Shown one piece after another: positions 1 to 4,985 of a stretch of 5,662 nucleotides of DNA (the stretch's first letter is position 1; each line of letters begins with the position of its first letter). This DNA comes from Planctomycetota bacterium. Its GTDB lineage: Bacteria; Planctomycetota; Planctomycetia; Pirellulales; Thermoguttaceae. The stretch covers positions 1-5,662 of the forward strand of contig JANXQG010000311.1 of NCBI GenBank assembly GCA_025356915.1, given 5' to 3'. Below the pieces are notes generated by a model. The model was not told the origin of the DNA, did not search any database, and saw only the letters and a list, made by a program, of their open reading frames with translations. The position numbers were made by a program, and so were the translations under genes.

Positions 1-1392
1 CACCAGCAACAGCCGGCGATTGTAAGAACTGTCCACGACAACTTGGGTTTGAGCAAGCTGAATTCCACCCGTGCCGGCATCCGCCCGGACCAACACATCG
101 ATCTGTTGAAGATCGAGCTTGTTCAGCGCTGCGGTGGTCACGACCTGCACGCTGGACGAATCAGCTTGCGGCCGTGCAGCGTAGGTCAGCGCTCGGCAAT
201 CCGAATACGACAGCCCCTTCATGTTAATGCCGTCAATGGATGTCAAATGCCAGTCTGGCGACAGCCATAGCAGCGGCAGCGCCTGTAGCGGGCCATCGAC
301 CAGCACGGCCACGCGACAGGAAGTCCGTGGCCAAGCGATCCCTGCCATGGCCGGAAAGTCCCGTGCAAGCGATTCATAATCTCCTGCCGCCAGCCGAGTC
401 GCCAGCTTGGCGATCCGGCGATTGCGCAGCGGGTTATTCCATACTGCCATCTTCCGCAACTCGAACCAATTGCCGTTGAACGCACACTTTGGGCCACCGC
501 CCATGCGAAGGAACACCAAGTCCACAGGCAAAAGCTGCTTACCGTGGGCCGGAATGCCAACCTCCTGGAAGCCGAAATATCCGTGCAATTCGTCGGAGTC
601 GCGCGGTGCCAGTCTTGCCGAATCCGACAGCAGGCCCACGTACCTGGCCCGCATGGCCTCGTCCAGCCCTAGCTTGCCATCCGCGCCCAACGACTCGATG
701 GCGTGGGCAGCGATGTAGATATCGCGATGGGCAGTCCGTAGGGCCGGCAAACCCAGTGTACGGTACATCGCCACCACGACACGGCCAGTTGTCTTCGGCT
801 CACGCCGGTCGCCGGTGAGGACCGTCACGTCGCGCACCCAGCGGCGAAGCTGCTCGCCCAGCCGGTTGGCTTCGGCCCGCCGCGCTACGGAGACCACGAT
901 CGACGCCTGGGGATAAGCCAGCGCAGTCTGGGCTATGAGCCACGCCTTGTCAACCTGGTGACCGTAGCGAACGATAAGGCGGCCGTGGAGCCGTATGGCA
1001 TCCAGCATCGGGCGATCGACGATACCGTGAGCCCGTACAGCTTCCAGGTCTGGCACAGGCAGCCTTGGCACCGGGGCGCTTGGAATCACGTTGTAGCCGC
1101 GCTCGGACAGCAGCCGGCGCACGACCGGCTCCAGGCCCGCCATTACGGTGTTCGTACGCGACGGCACGTCCACAAGTCCGATCTTCTTCAAGCCTTCCAC
1201 CTGTTCGATACATGGGTCCAGCGTTTGCACTGCCGGAACGATGCGGCAGCCACGATCGCCGTTGACCAGGACGTGCTTGGCCGTCGTGAGCCGATTCAGC
1301 ACGTCGGGGACCACGGGATTCATAAACAGCCGCTGCCGTTCCCGGCGGAGTTGCACAATGGGCTTCACAGATGTTTTCGTTGGCGATCTCAT
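1..1392 (-). CDS. Superfamily-2 helicase-like protein with degenerate ATPase motifs, C-terminus outside window
   Basis: Start ATG at 1392 (GGAGG 9 nt upstream); the frame is open for all 464 codons to the window edge. No protein family is certain, but the layout of two RecA-like lobes is visible. Lobe 1: RLIVRYGHQVDKAWLIAQ (138-155) at the Walker A place, SIVVSVARRAEANRL (164-178) as motif Ia, VTVLTGD, then RVVVAMYRTL (204-213) and DIYIAAHAIESL (224-235) at the DEAD-box place. Lobe 2: VWNNPLRNRRIAKLATRL, CRVAVLVDGPLQALPLL (359-375) as motif IV, and VQVVTTAALNKL...IDVLVRADAGTGG (415-443) as motif V. Walker A keeps Lys149 but lacks the usual Gly and Ser/Thr, and motif II reads IAAH instead of DEAH, so ATP hydrolysis is doubtful. 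I recall similar uncharacterised planctomycete proteins. The Arg finger (motif VI) would lie beyond the edge. Job in the element unknown; DNA replication or repair is inferred. Confidence 0.7.
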   Translation of the reverse strand, partial: MRSPTKTSVKPIVQLRRERQRLFMNPVVPDVLNRLTTAKHVLVNGDRGCRIVPAVQTLDPCIEQVEGLKKIGLVDVPSRTNTVMAGLEPVVRRLLSERGYNVIPSAPVPRLPVPDLEAVRAHGIVDRPMLDAIRLHGRLIVRYGHQVDKAWLIAQTALAYPQASIVVSVARRAEANRLGEQLRRWVRDVTVLTGDRREPKTTGRVVVAMYRTLGLPALRTAHRDIYIAAHAIESLGADGKLGLDEAMRARYVGLLSDSARLAPRDSDELHGYFGFQEVGIPAHGKQLLPVDLVFLRMGGGPKCAFNGNWFELRKMAVWNNPLRNRRIAKLATRLAAGDYESLARDFPAMAGIAWPRTSCRVAVLVDGPLQALPLLWLSPDWHLTSIDGINMKGLSYSDCRALTYAARPQADSSSVQVVTTAALNKLDLQQIDVLVRADAGTGGIQLAQTQVVVDSSYNRRLLLV

Positions 1393-1400
1393 GCCCCTTG

Positions 1401-1406
1401 CCCTCC
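1401..1406 (-). promoter_or_regulatory. Shine-Dalgarno GGAGGG for the helicase-like gene
   Basis: The GGAGG core (1402-1406) lies 9 nt before the ATG at 1392. No in-frame start is seen in the roughly 50 nt upstream, which supports this start. Confidence 0.5.
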
Positions 1407-1452
1407 ATGGACTGTTTCCATTATCGACAGCGGTGAACCACGGAGCCGAAGC

Positions 1453-1472
1453 CGTGCTGATGATTCAGCACG
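1453..1472. repeat. 8-bp stem hairpin in the leader of the helicase-like gene
   Basis: CGTGCTGA and TCAGCACG flank a 4-nt loop, 61 nt upstream of the helicase-like start. No T-tract follows on either strand. It is probably an mRNA hairpin or a protein-binding dyad; I found no convincing promoter in this 196-bp gap. Confidence 0.5.
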
Positions 1473-1553
1473 ACAATATCGTAGTGGCCAAGCAATGCCA
1501 GAGTACGCCATGTATGTCATTTCAATTCCAAGAATAGTCTGACGGCTCTGGCA

Positions 1554-1585
1554 GCCGGACATTTCGTCCGGACATTTTGTCCGGC
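1554..1585. repeat. 32-bp nested palindrome just downstream of the ParB-like gene
   Basis: The block contains CCGGAC, GTCCGGAC and GTCCGG half-sites spaced by 5-nt AT-rich linkers (ATTTC and ATTTT). It forms two overlapping CCGGAC-n5-GTCCGG hairpins that share the central palindrome GTCCGGAC (1566-1573). It is also an overall dyad, with outer arms GCCGGACA/TGTCCGGC (1554-1561, 1578-1585). It starts 4 bp past the ParB-like stop codon. Terminator, operator and ParB centromere are all possible. There is no T-tract. Confidence 0.7.
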
Positions 1586-1588
1586 TTC

Positions 1589-2491
1589 TCAGGTGGCAAT
1601 GCCTTCCAGGATCTGATCGATCAAACCCCTACCGCCTTGGAGCACGGCCAGGTGGTCACTCACGCCTTGGCATCTCTTCAGTTGGCCGATCCGCTGCCCC
1701 AAGTCATGCTGCGCACGCTGAAGGCTGTTTGCGAAGCTGCTCAGCGCGTCTTCCACACGCAGGTGGCGACCATCGCCTTTGTGCAGATACTCGCGGACCA
1801 CGGTTTTGGGCGGCTCTCCGTTCTGGATGCGCATTGCGATTGCTTCCCGGTCAGCACGGTCCAGCCCGGCAACCTGCTCGGCCATGATCATCGGCAGCTC
1901 ATTCCGGGCCGCAGCGTCCTGCACGGCCTGCGGGGTGTCCAGCACGCGGACGTATCGATCGAGTGTCCGTCCGGAGACGCCAAACCGCTTGGCAAGCTGA
2001 TCTCGCAGGTCACCTTTCTCTTTTTGACTCAGACCCCAGACAGACTTCCGTTCGAGCACTTTCAATCTGCGGTAGCAGCGGGCGATCTCGATGGGTTGCA
2101 ACTGCCGGCGATCAAGGTTATCGCAGATGAACGCCTCTTCCACGGCCGCTTCGCCCTGCTCAGCTAGGTCGTGTCGGACGATGACCTCGATCTCAGTCCA
2201 GCCAAGGCTCTGTGCGGCCCGGACTCGCTGGTGGCCTTTGATCAGCGTGCCGTCGGGCAGGATCTCAGGCGGGTTCTCCAGGCCGTTCTTGTCGATGTTC
2301 TCGGCAAGGCGCTGAAGTTCGTGTTCAGGCAGATCCAAAAACATCTCAGCTTGCTTGGGGTGTGGCTTGAGTTCTGCGATCGGCCAAGGCTCGGTCGTCC
2401 GGCTCGGCTGGTCGGCAAGAGCGTAGCTTGCCGGCGCCGCGATCTTGCTCTCGGCGCTGCGGCGTGGTAGTTTACTATTATTGTTCGACAT
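1589..2491 (-). CDS. ParB-like DNA-binding protein (ParB N-terminal/Srx-fold domain plus HTH), 300 aa
   Basis: Sequence-specific DNA-binding protein of the ParB/KorB type. The N-terminal domain covers residues 36-107 (WPIAELKPHPKQAEMF through IKGHQRVRAAQSLGW); GHQRVRAA at 86-93 is the counterpart of the GERRxRA motif that binds CTP or phosphate in ParB. DNLDRRQLQPIEIARCYRRL at 124-143 matches the conserved E-N-x-x-R-x-x-L-x-P-x-E helix. A helix-turn-helix follows at 155-187 (LSQKEKGDLRDQLAKRFGVS, GRTLDRYVRVL), then a helical region to about 237. Residues 245-300 look helical and may mediate oligomerisation. About 300 residues is normal for ParB. No ParA ATPase is visible, so classical partition is not assured; transcriptional control of the element is an alternative. 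A nested palindrome immediately after the stop is a possible binding site. Confidence 0.85.
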   Translation of the reverse strand: MSNNNSKLPRRSAESKIAAPASYALADQPSRTTEPWPIAELKPHPKQAEMFLDLPEHELQRLAENIDKNGLENPPEILPDGTLIKGHQRVRAAQSLGWTEIEVIVRHDLAEQGEAAVEEAFICDNLDRRQLQPIEIARCYRRLKVLERKSVWGLSQKEKGDLRDQLAKRFGVSGRTLDRYVRVLDTPQAVQDAAARNELPMIMAEQVAGLDRADREAIAMRIQNGEPPKTVVREYLHKGDGRHLRVEDALSSFANSLQRAQHDLGQRIGQLKRCQGVSDHLAVLQGGRGLIDQILEGIAT

Positions 2492-2496
2492 GGTAA

Positions 2497-2502
2497 CTCC
2501 TC
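2497..2502 (-). promoter_or_regulatory. Strong Shine-Dalgarno GAGGAG deciding the ParB-like start
   Basis: GAGGAG lies 5 nt before the ATG at 2491. The frame extends upstream to 2542, but the extra residues are not needed by the domain and that start has no comparable site. Confidence 0.75.
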
Positions 2503-2562
2503 GATATGGTTGGCCTGTGCTTTTCCAGGGCGGGCCGGCCAAAACAAAAACATGTTGACGTG

Positions 2563-2589
2563 AACGGCTGCCGGGAACGGGCAGCCGTT
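2563..2589. repeat. Perfect 10-bp inverted repeat between the AlpA-like and ParB-like genes
   Basis: AACGGCTGCC (2563-2572) and GGCAGCCGTT (2580-2589) flank a 7-nt loop, just after the AlpA-like stop codon. In the direction of transcription a T-rich tract (TTTTTGTTTT, 2541-2550) follows only after about 12 nt, too far for a canonical intrinsic terminator. It may be a weak terminator, an mRNA-stabilising hairpin or a binding site. Confidence 0.6.
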
Positions 2590-2611
2590 TGCATTTAATG
2601 GCATCGTCGGG

Positions 2612-2884
2612 TCAGTCGTGTACCGCGGCCTGCTCGGAGCTGTGGTGGGCCGACATCGGCATACAGTTCATCGTCACGGCGTTCTGGCAGGCCGGCTGTA
2701 GTTGCCGGACATAGTCGGCTACGTCGGAAAGGCGCCACCGAATGGCGCGCGGGCCAACACGGATCGGCTGTGGAAACCCGCGTAGTTTTATCAGTCGCCA
2801 CAAGGTCCGGACGGACAGGTTCAGCATGGCTGCGACATGCCGGGCATCGACAAGCTGCGGGCACTGCGCTGGTAGACTCGACAT
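2612..2884 (-). CDS. AlpA/excisionase-type helix-turn-helix protein, 90 aa
   Basis: Small DNA-binding protein of the AlpA/HTH_17 type. Such proteins act as transcriptional activators or as directionality factors (excisionases) for tyrosine integrases. Residues 10-60 carry the domain: QLVDARHVAAMLNLSVRTLW is the helix-turn-helix, followed by RLIKLRGFPQPIRVGPR as turn and wing and AIRWRLSDVADYVRQL as the closing strand and helix. Residues 61-90 (rich in Met, His, Gln and Ala) are a low-complexity tail of unknown role. AAAGGA lies about 8 nt before the ATG at 2884. With an integrase nearby on the same strand, it is the most plausible excisionase in the window, but a purely regulatory role is equally compatible. 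Confidence 0.8.
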   Translation of the reverse strand: MSSLPAQCPQLVDARHVAAMLNLSVRTLWRLIKLRGFPQPIRVGPRAIRWRLSDVADYVRQLQPACQNAVTMNCMPMSAHHSSEQAAVHD

Positions 2885-3170
2885 TTGGGTTGTCCTTTCA
2901 GTTGAAGGTAGTGCCGGAGTGTTCGCCCTGCGCGCGGCATCGGCGCGAACGACGCCGTGATGCGGCAGCAGGGATGCGGCGAGCTACAACAGCTCGGCGC
3001 GCAACAAACCCCAGCGTGTTCAGCACACAAGTGCAGTCGCTGGGGTTCGATACGAATCGCAGGCAAGGGCCTGGGCGGGTCGTAGTGTGCCAACTGGCGA
3101 CTCGACACCGCTACTCTATTCTTCTTGATGACGTTCTTGGAGTCAAGCTGCGATTCCAGTGCCAGCATAA
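2885..3170 (-). other. Non-coding gap with a chain of stem-loops (possible structured leader)
   Basis: No convincing gene here. Read in transcription order it contains several inverted repeats: a bulged hairpin closed by GTAG/CTAC (3082-3114) with inner GCC/GGC; CAGGC/GCCTG with a 4-nt loop (3060-3073); a perfect 10-bp stem AACCCCAGCG/CGCTGGGGTT (3007-3016 with 3038-3047) enclosing an inner GCAC/GTGC stem (3023-3034); CGAGCT/AGCTCG with a 5-nt loop (2980-2996); and GCCG/CGGC (2954-2966). No T-tract follows the large stem, so a simple terminator is unlikely. It may be a structured 5' leader, a small RNA, or protein-binding or origin DNA. No known RNA family was recognised. Confidence 0.5.
3118..3146 (-). 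promoter_or_regulatory. Candidate promoter for the AlpA-like gene
   Basis: TTGACT (3141-3146; 5 of 6 consensus) is 17 nt from AAGAAT (3118-3123; 4 of 6). It starts just past the stop codon of the DUF1580-like gene. Transcription from here would give a leader of about 225 nt before the AlpA-like ATG at 2884. Confidence 0.35.
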
Positions 3171-3563
3171 TCAGCGTTGCCGCGCCATCGTGCAGGCCGT
3201 CCATGACGTGCCGCGCACTTGTTGGCTGCACGCCGGTTGAATCGCACAGCCGGCTGCCATAGCCGGTCGAAGGATCATGCTGGCTTGGTAGTCGGGCATG
3301 TCATGCTGGCCCGGCACCTTGGCGAACGATGCTGCCAGGCGTGACCGTTCCAGGCGTTCCACGCCAGCAACCGCGACCGAATGGAGGTCTGGACGTGGCG
3401 GCCATCCGTGGGCTGTGAGCCGGATTCTCTGCATGCGCAGATGGGACAAGGCGACCAGCACGCTAAAACAATGTTTCCGCCATCGGTGCAAGGTTGCGAT
3501 CGAAACTTTTCCTGGCAAGGCCTGGCCGGCCGCGCGCAGCGGGACATAGTCATTTGGGTTCAT
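3171..3563 (-). CDS. Small DUF1580-like putative DNA-binding protein, 130 aa, possibly damaged
   Basis: Residues 5-30, from DYVPLRAAGQALPG to KVSIATLHRWRKH, resemble the start of DUF1580-type proteins, small planctomycete proteins with an HTH-like TLxRW segment. Their function is unknown to me; a role in DNA binding is inferred. In the family this segment is normally followed by a Gly-rich strand and a short helix, giving about 70-90 residues. Here residues 31-130 do not resemble that pattern (FSVLVALSHLRMQRIRLTAHG, later many Ala, Cys and Gln), so a frameshift after residue 30 or a divergent tail is likely. The strong GAGGAGG site supports real translation of the N-terminus. It is followed by a long non-coding gap and then another small HTH gene. 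Confidence 0.5.
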   Translation of the reverse strand: MNPNDYVPLRAAGQALPGKVSIATLHRWRKHCFSVLVALSHLRMQRIRLTAHGWPPRPDLHSVAVAGVERLERSRLAASFAKVPGQHDMPDYQASMILRPAMAAGCAIQPACSQQVRGTSWTACTMARQR

Positions 3564-3568
3564 GGGAA

Positions 3569-3575
3569 CCTCCTC
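3569..3575 (-). promoter_or_regulatory. Strong Shine-Dalgarno GAGGAGG deciding the start of the DUF1580-like gene
   Basis: GAGGAGG stands 5 nt before the ATG at 3563. The frame is open further upstream to a start at 3632, but this site clearly marks 3563. The arrangement closely resembles that of the ParB-like gene (GAGGAG, 5 nt). Confidence 0.7.
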
Positions 3576-3654
3576 GGGTACACGGGCTGCCGACCTACCG
3601 GTCGCGCAGCGCGCAAAAAGAGAATCGAGCACAAAACGTGTGAGGAACGCAGCA

Positions 3655-3667
3655 GCCCGATTCGGGC
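3655..3667. repeat. 13-bp dyad downstream of the candidate promoter
   Basis: GCCCGA-t-TCGGGC is a perfect 6-1-6 inverted repeat about 15 nt downstream of the predicted start of transcription. The position suits a repressor operator; no binding protein can be assigned from sequence. Confidence 0.4.
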
Positions 3668-3688
3668 AAGGTCCCAGCGCACTCTTGT

Positions 3689-3717
3689 ATCATAGCGCCG
3701 GTGATTAGCAAGAACAA
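3689..3717 (-). promoter_or_regulatory. Candidate promoter for the DUF1580-like gene
   Basis: TTGTTC (3712-3717) and TATGAT (3689-3694) are 17 nt apart; the -10 box matches 5 of 6 consensus positions and the -35 box only 3 of 6. Transcription would start near 3682, leaving a leader of about 120 nt before the ATG at 3563. Confidence 0.35.
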
Positions 3718-3896
3718 GCCCAAGGCAGGAAATTTTGTGGCGGAGCAGCGGTAGTCATTGAATTACAAGGGGTTTCGGCCGTGGCGACGGAGACACGACG
3801 GCCGCGCTGCGTGATCGTGAGCATCGCGCCCACGCCGCTGGAACTCCTCCAACGGGTGGCGCGATGGGGACTTGCCGCGGCCGAGTAACGTCGCAT
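3705..3896 (-). pseudogene. Possible decayed Phd/YefM-type antitoxin
   Basis: The minus-strand frame from ATG 3896 to TAA 3705 contains GAMLTITQRGRRVSVATAE. This resembles the strand-turn-strand of Phd/YefM antitoxins (roughly v-x-I-T-x-R-G-x-P-V-A). Just upstream, a different minus frame reads HPLEEFQRRG, like the amphipathic helix that precedes that motif in the family. Two compensating frameshifts would be needed to join them. No toxin gene is next to it. The fit may be chance; I list it as a weak possibility only. Confidence 0.15.
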
Positions 3897-3910
3897 GGGC
3901 CGATTCCAAA

Positions 3911-3937
3911 GGGCGCTAGCCCGCGCAACCGTTGCGC
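3911..3937. repeat. Two adjacent inverted repeats
   Basis: GGGC-gcta-GCCC (3911-3922) directly abuts GCGCAAC-c-GTTGCGC (3923-3937), which is a perfect 7-1-7 dyad. Neither lies in a confident gene. An odd-centred perfect dyad is typical of a dimeric repressor site, but they could also be RNA stems. Confidence 0.5.
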
Positions 3938-4025
3938 AGTGAAGGTCATACACGACGACGACCGGCAATAGGCTGTCGGCCAGTCCCTGGCGCGGTGCCA
4001 TCGTGCTGGCAAATTGCAGGACGGA

Positions 4026-4859
4026 TCAGAAGTACTCAATGACCCCGGGGTCTTGCCGGCGTCGCCGGCGCTTGATGGGCGGATCGCCTGCCGCCCGTCG
4101 CTTGGCCTCAAAGATGGTCAGACCCTCGCGATTGATTAGATATCGAGGGCGTCCACCGCGACGCGTGCTTACATTGACCGCAGGCAGTTCGCCGGAACGG
4201 ATCCAAGCAAGAATCTTATCCGGCGATACACCCAATCGTTCAGCAAGCTCCGGCGGTGTCCAGCCTTGTTTGCGTGCAGCTTGCTTAGCCGCGCGGGCTG
4301 GCGGTGCTTTGTTCGTGGTTGCCACCTTCGCCAGCCGCGTCAAAATCCGTTGCCGGAGAGCATGCAGAGGTGCGACTAAGTCGTCCATCGCCTTCTTGAC
4401 ATTGCGCATGAGGGCCTGCTTCGACTTGGCCTTGGCCGCAGTACGCTCGTAATGGGTTCGCCGTGCGGATGCGTTGACGAGGACCGGGTGCCGCCCCAGC
4501 GGCTTGCTGGTTTCGGCCTGCCACGCATCGAGGAGCGGCTTCACTGACACCCGTGCGGCGAAGTCCTGCGGGTCCAAGTGCTGCAAGGCGATCAAGAGCC
4601 CCGACGTGACCTTCAGCCCGTGGGGCTTTCTTCGAACTCTCAGGTTGTCGCCAGGGGTAGGATATTGATCATGCAGGTACTCAAAGACCTGGGCGACCCA
4701 TACGAATTCACCATGCTCACACGCACGTTCGACCTGCTCAATGAAGGCATGCAGGTTGGCGAGCGTTCTCCGCAGGGTTCTCGGTTCACTCGGCAACGAT
4801 TGGAACCGACGCTGTTCATTGGTCGGCTCTTGGGTATCGCTCTTCGACTTGTTTGCCAT
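4026..4859 (-). CDS. DNA-binding protein with C-terminal helix-turn-helix (MerR/excisionase type), 277 aa
   Basis: Probable DNA-binding regulator or accessory factor for the neighbouring integrase. Residues 199-255 form a winged-helix-like unit: GWTPPELAERLGVSPDKIL is the helix-turn-helix, then WIRSGELPAVNV and a basic wing GGRPRYLINREGL. Residues 30-115 (from LRRTLANLHAFIEQVERA through YLHDQYPTPGDNL to LDAW) look helical and are not recognised. Residues 131-199 are rich in Lys, Arg and Ala and likely form a basic linker. The C-terminus, KRRRRR then GVIEYF, resembles planctomycete HTH proteins I recall. The frame is open further upstream to a TTG at 4985 that overlaps the integrase stop, but those residues look non-coding and cover a hairpin. 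The ATG at 4859 is chosen because GAAGG sits 8 nt before it; the ATG at 4865 would be only 2 nt away. The target site is unknown. Confidence 0.8.
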   Translation of the reverse strand: MANKSKSDTQEPTNEQRRFQSLPSEPRTLRRTLANLHAFIEQVERACEHGEFVWVAQVFEYLHDQYPTPGDNLRVRRKPHGLKVTSGLLIALQHLDPQDFAARVSVKPLLDAWQAETSKPLGRHPVLVNASARRTHYERTAAKAKSKQALMRNVKKAMDDLVAPLHALRQRILTRLAKVATTNKAPPARAAKQAARKQGWTPPELAERLGVSPDKILAWIRSGELPAVNVSTRRGGRPRYLINREGLTIFEAKRRAAGDPPIKRRRRRQDPGVIEYF

Positions 4860-4867
4860 CGCCATAG

Positions 4868-4872
4868 CCTTC
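4868..4872 (-). promoter_or_regulatory. Shine-Dalgarno GAAGG deciding the start of the 277-aa HTH protein
   Basis: GAAGG lies 8 nt before the ATG at 4859 and only 2 nt before the ATG at 4865, so the inner start (MANKSKSD) is preferred. Confidence 0.55.
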
Positions 4873-4888
4873 GTCAAACGCCACGCGT

Positions 4889-4920
4889 AAAAAGATGGGC
4901 AACCGGCCGCGACGTTGCCC
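4889..4920 (-). terminator. Intrinsic terminator or attenuator hairpin between integrase and HTH gene
   Basis: On the minus strand GGGCAAC (4914-4920) pairs perfectly with GTTGCCC (4897-4903) around a 10-nt loop, followed after ATC by TTTTT (4889-4893). It can end the integrase transcript. It also lies downstream of the candidate promoter at 4957-4985, so it could attenuate the regulator's own transcript. AACCGG (4919-4924) can pair instead with CCGGTT (4901-4906); this uses parts of both terminator arms and is therefore mutually exclusive with it. A further 5-bp hairpin, GGACC/GGTCC, lies at 4930-4945. Confidence 0.55.
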
Positions 4921-4956
4921 GGTTTTGGTGGACCGTCCCGGGTCCCAGCTCGCCTG

Positions 4957-4985
4957 ATTTTACTGGGGGCCGGGCGTAACCTCAA
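4957..4985 (-). promoter_or_regulatory. Candidate sigma70-type promoter for the HTH regulator
   Basis: TTGAGG (4980-4985) and TAAAAT (4957-4962) are separated by exactly 17 nt. They match the bacterial consensus at 4 of 6 and 5 of 6 positions. The -35 box contains the integrase stop codon, so transcription would start near 4950, about 90 nt before the regulator's ATG. Planctomycete promoters are poorly characterised and this is a match by eye. Confidence 0.4.

Larger units (their letters stand above)
3564..4025. other. 462-bp stretch without a confident gene
   Basis: This stretch separates the 277-residue HTH protein from the DUF1580-like gene. Short open frames exist on both strands, but none combines a ribosome-binding site with a recognisable full protein. 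It holds two adjacent dyads (3911-3937), a possible antitoxin-like relic (3705-3896), a promoter-like pair (3689-3717), a 13-bp dyad (3655-3667) and the leader of the DUF1580-like gene. No tRNA, CRISPR or insertion-sequence end is visible. Confidence 0.6.

Noticed and set aside
950..1408. 152-codon minus-strand frame overlapping the helicase-like start
   Set aside because: It is rich in Arg, Gly and Pro without a domain, and is in a different frame from the continuous 464-codon frame that starts at 1392.
958..2470. Long plus-strand open frames (958-1542, 1577-2167, 2171-2470)
   Set aside because: They lie antisense to the helicase-like and ParB-like genes, whose minus frames show clear domains. 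The plus frames show no family features and arise from high GC content.
2959..2980. Direct repeat GATGCGGC (2959-2966 and 2973-2980)
   Set aside because: Two 8-bp copies in GC-rich DNA are expected by chance and show no periodic array.
3038..3060. GGTTCGAT resembling a tRNA T-loop
   Set aside because: The flanking bases do not form a T-stem, and no anticodon arm or acceptor stem can be built; the same bases belong to the 10-bp stem.
2821..3231. 136-codon minus-strand frame across the stem-loop gap
   Set aside because: It overlaps both the end of the DUF1580-like gene and the start of the AlpA-like gene in other frames, has no ribosome-binding site, and ends in Cys/Pro/Arg-rich sequence.
3275..3310. 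Direct repeat TCATGCTGGC (3275-3284 and 3301-3310)
   Set aside because: Only two 10-bp copies, inside a coding frame, with no further copies; not enough for an iteron array or att site.
3709..3888. Plus-strand open frame containing PTPLELLQRVARWGLAAAE
   Set aside because: It looks protein-like over a short stretch but has no convincing start or ribosome-binding site, and it is antisense to the antitoxin-like motif.
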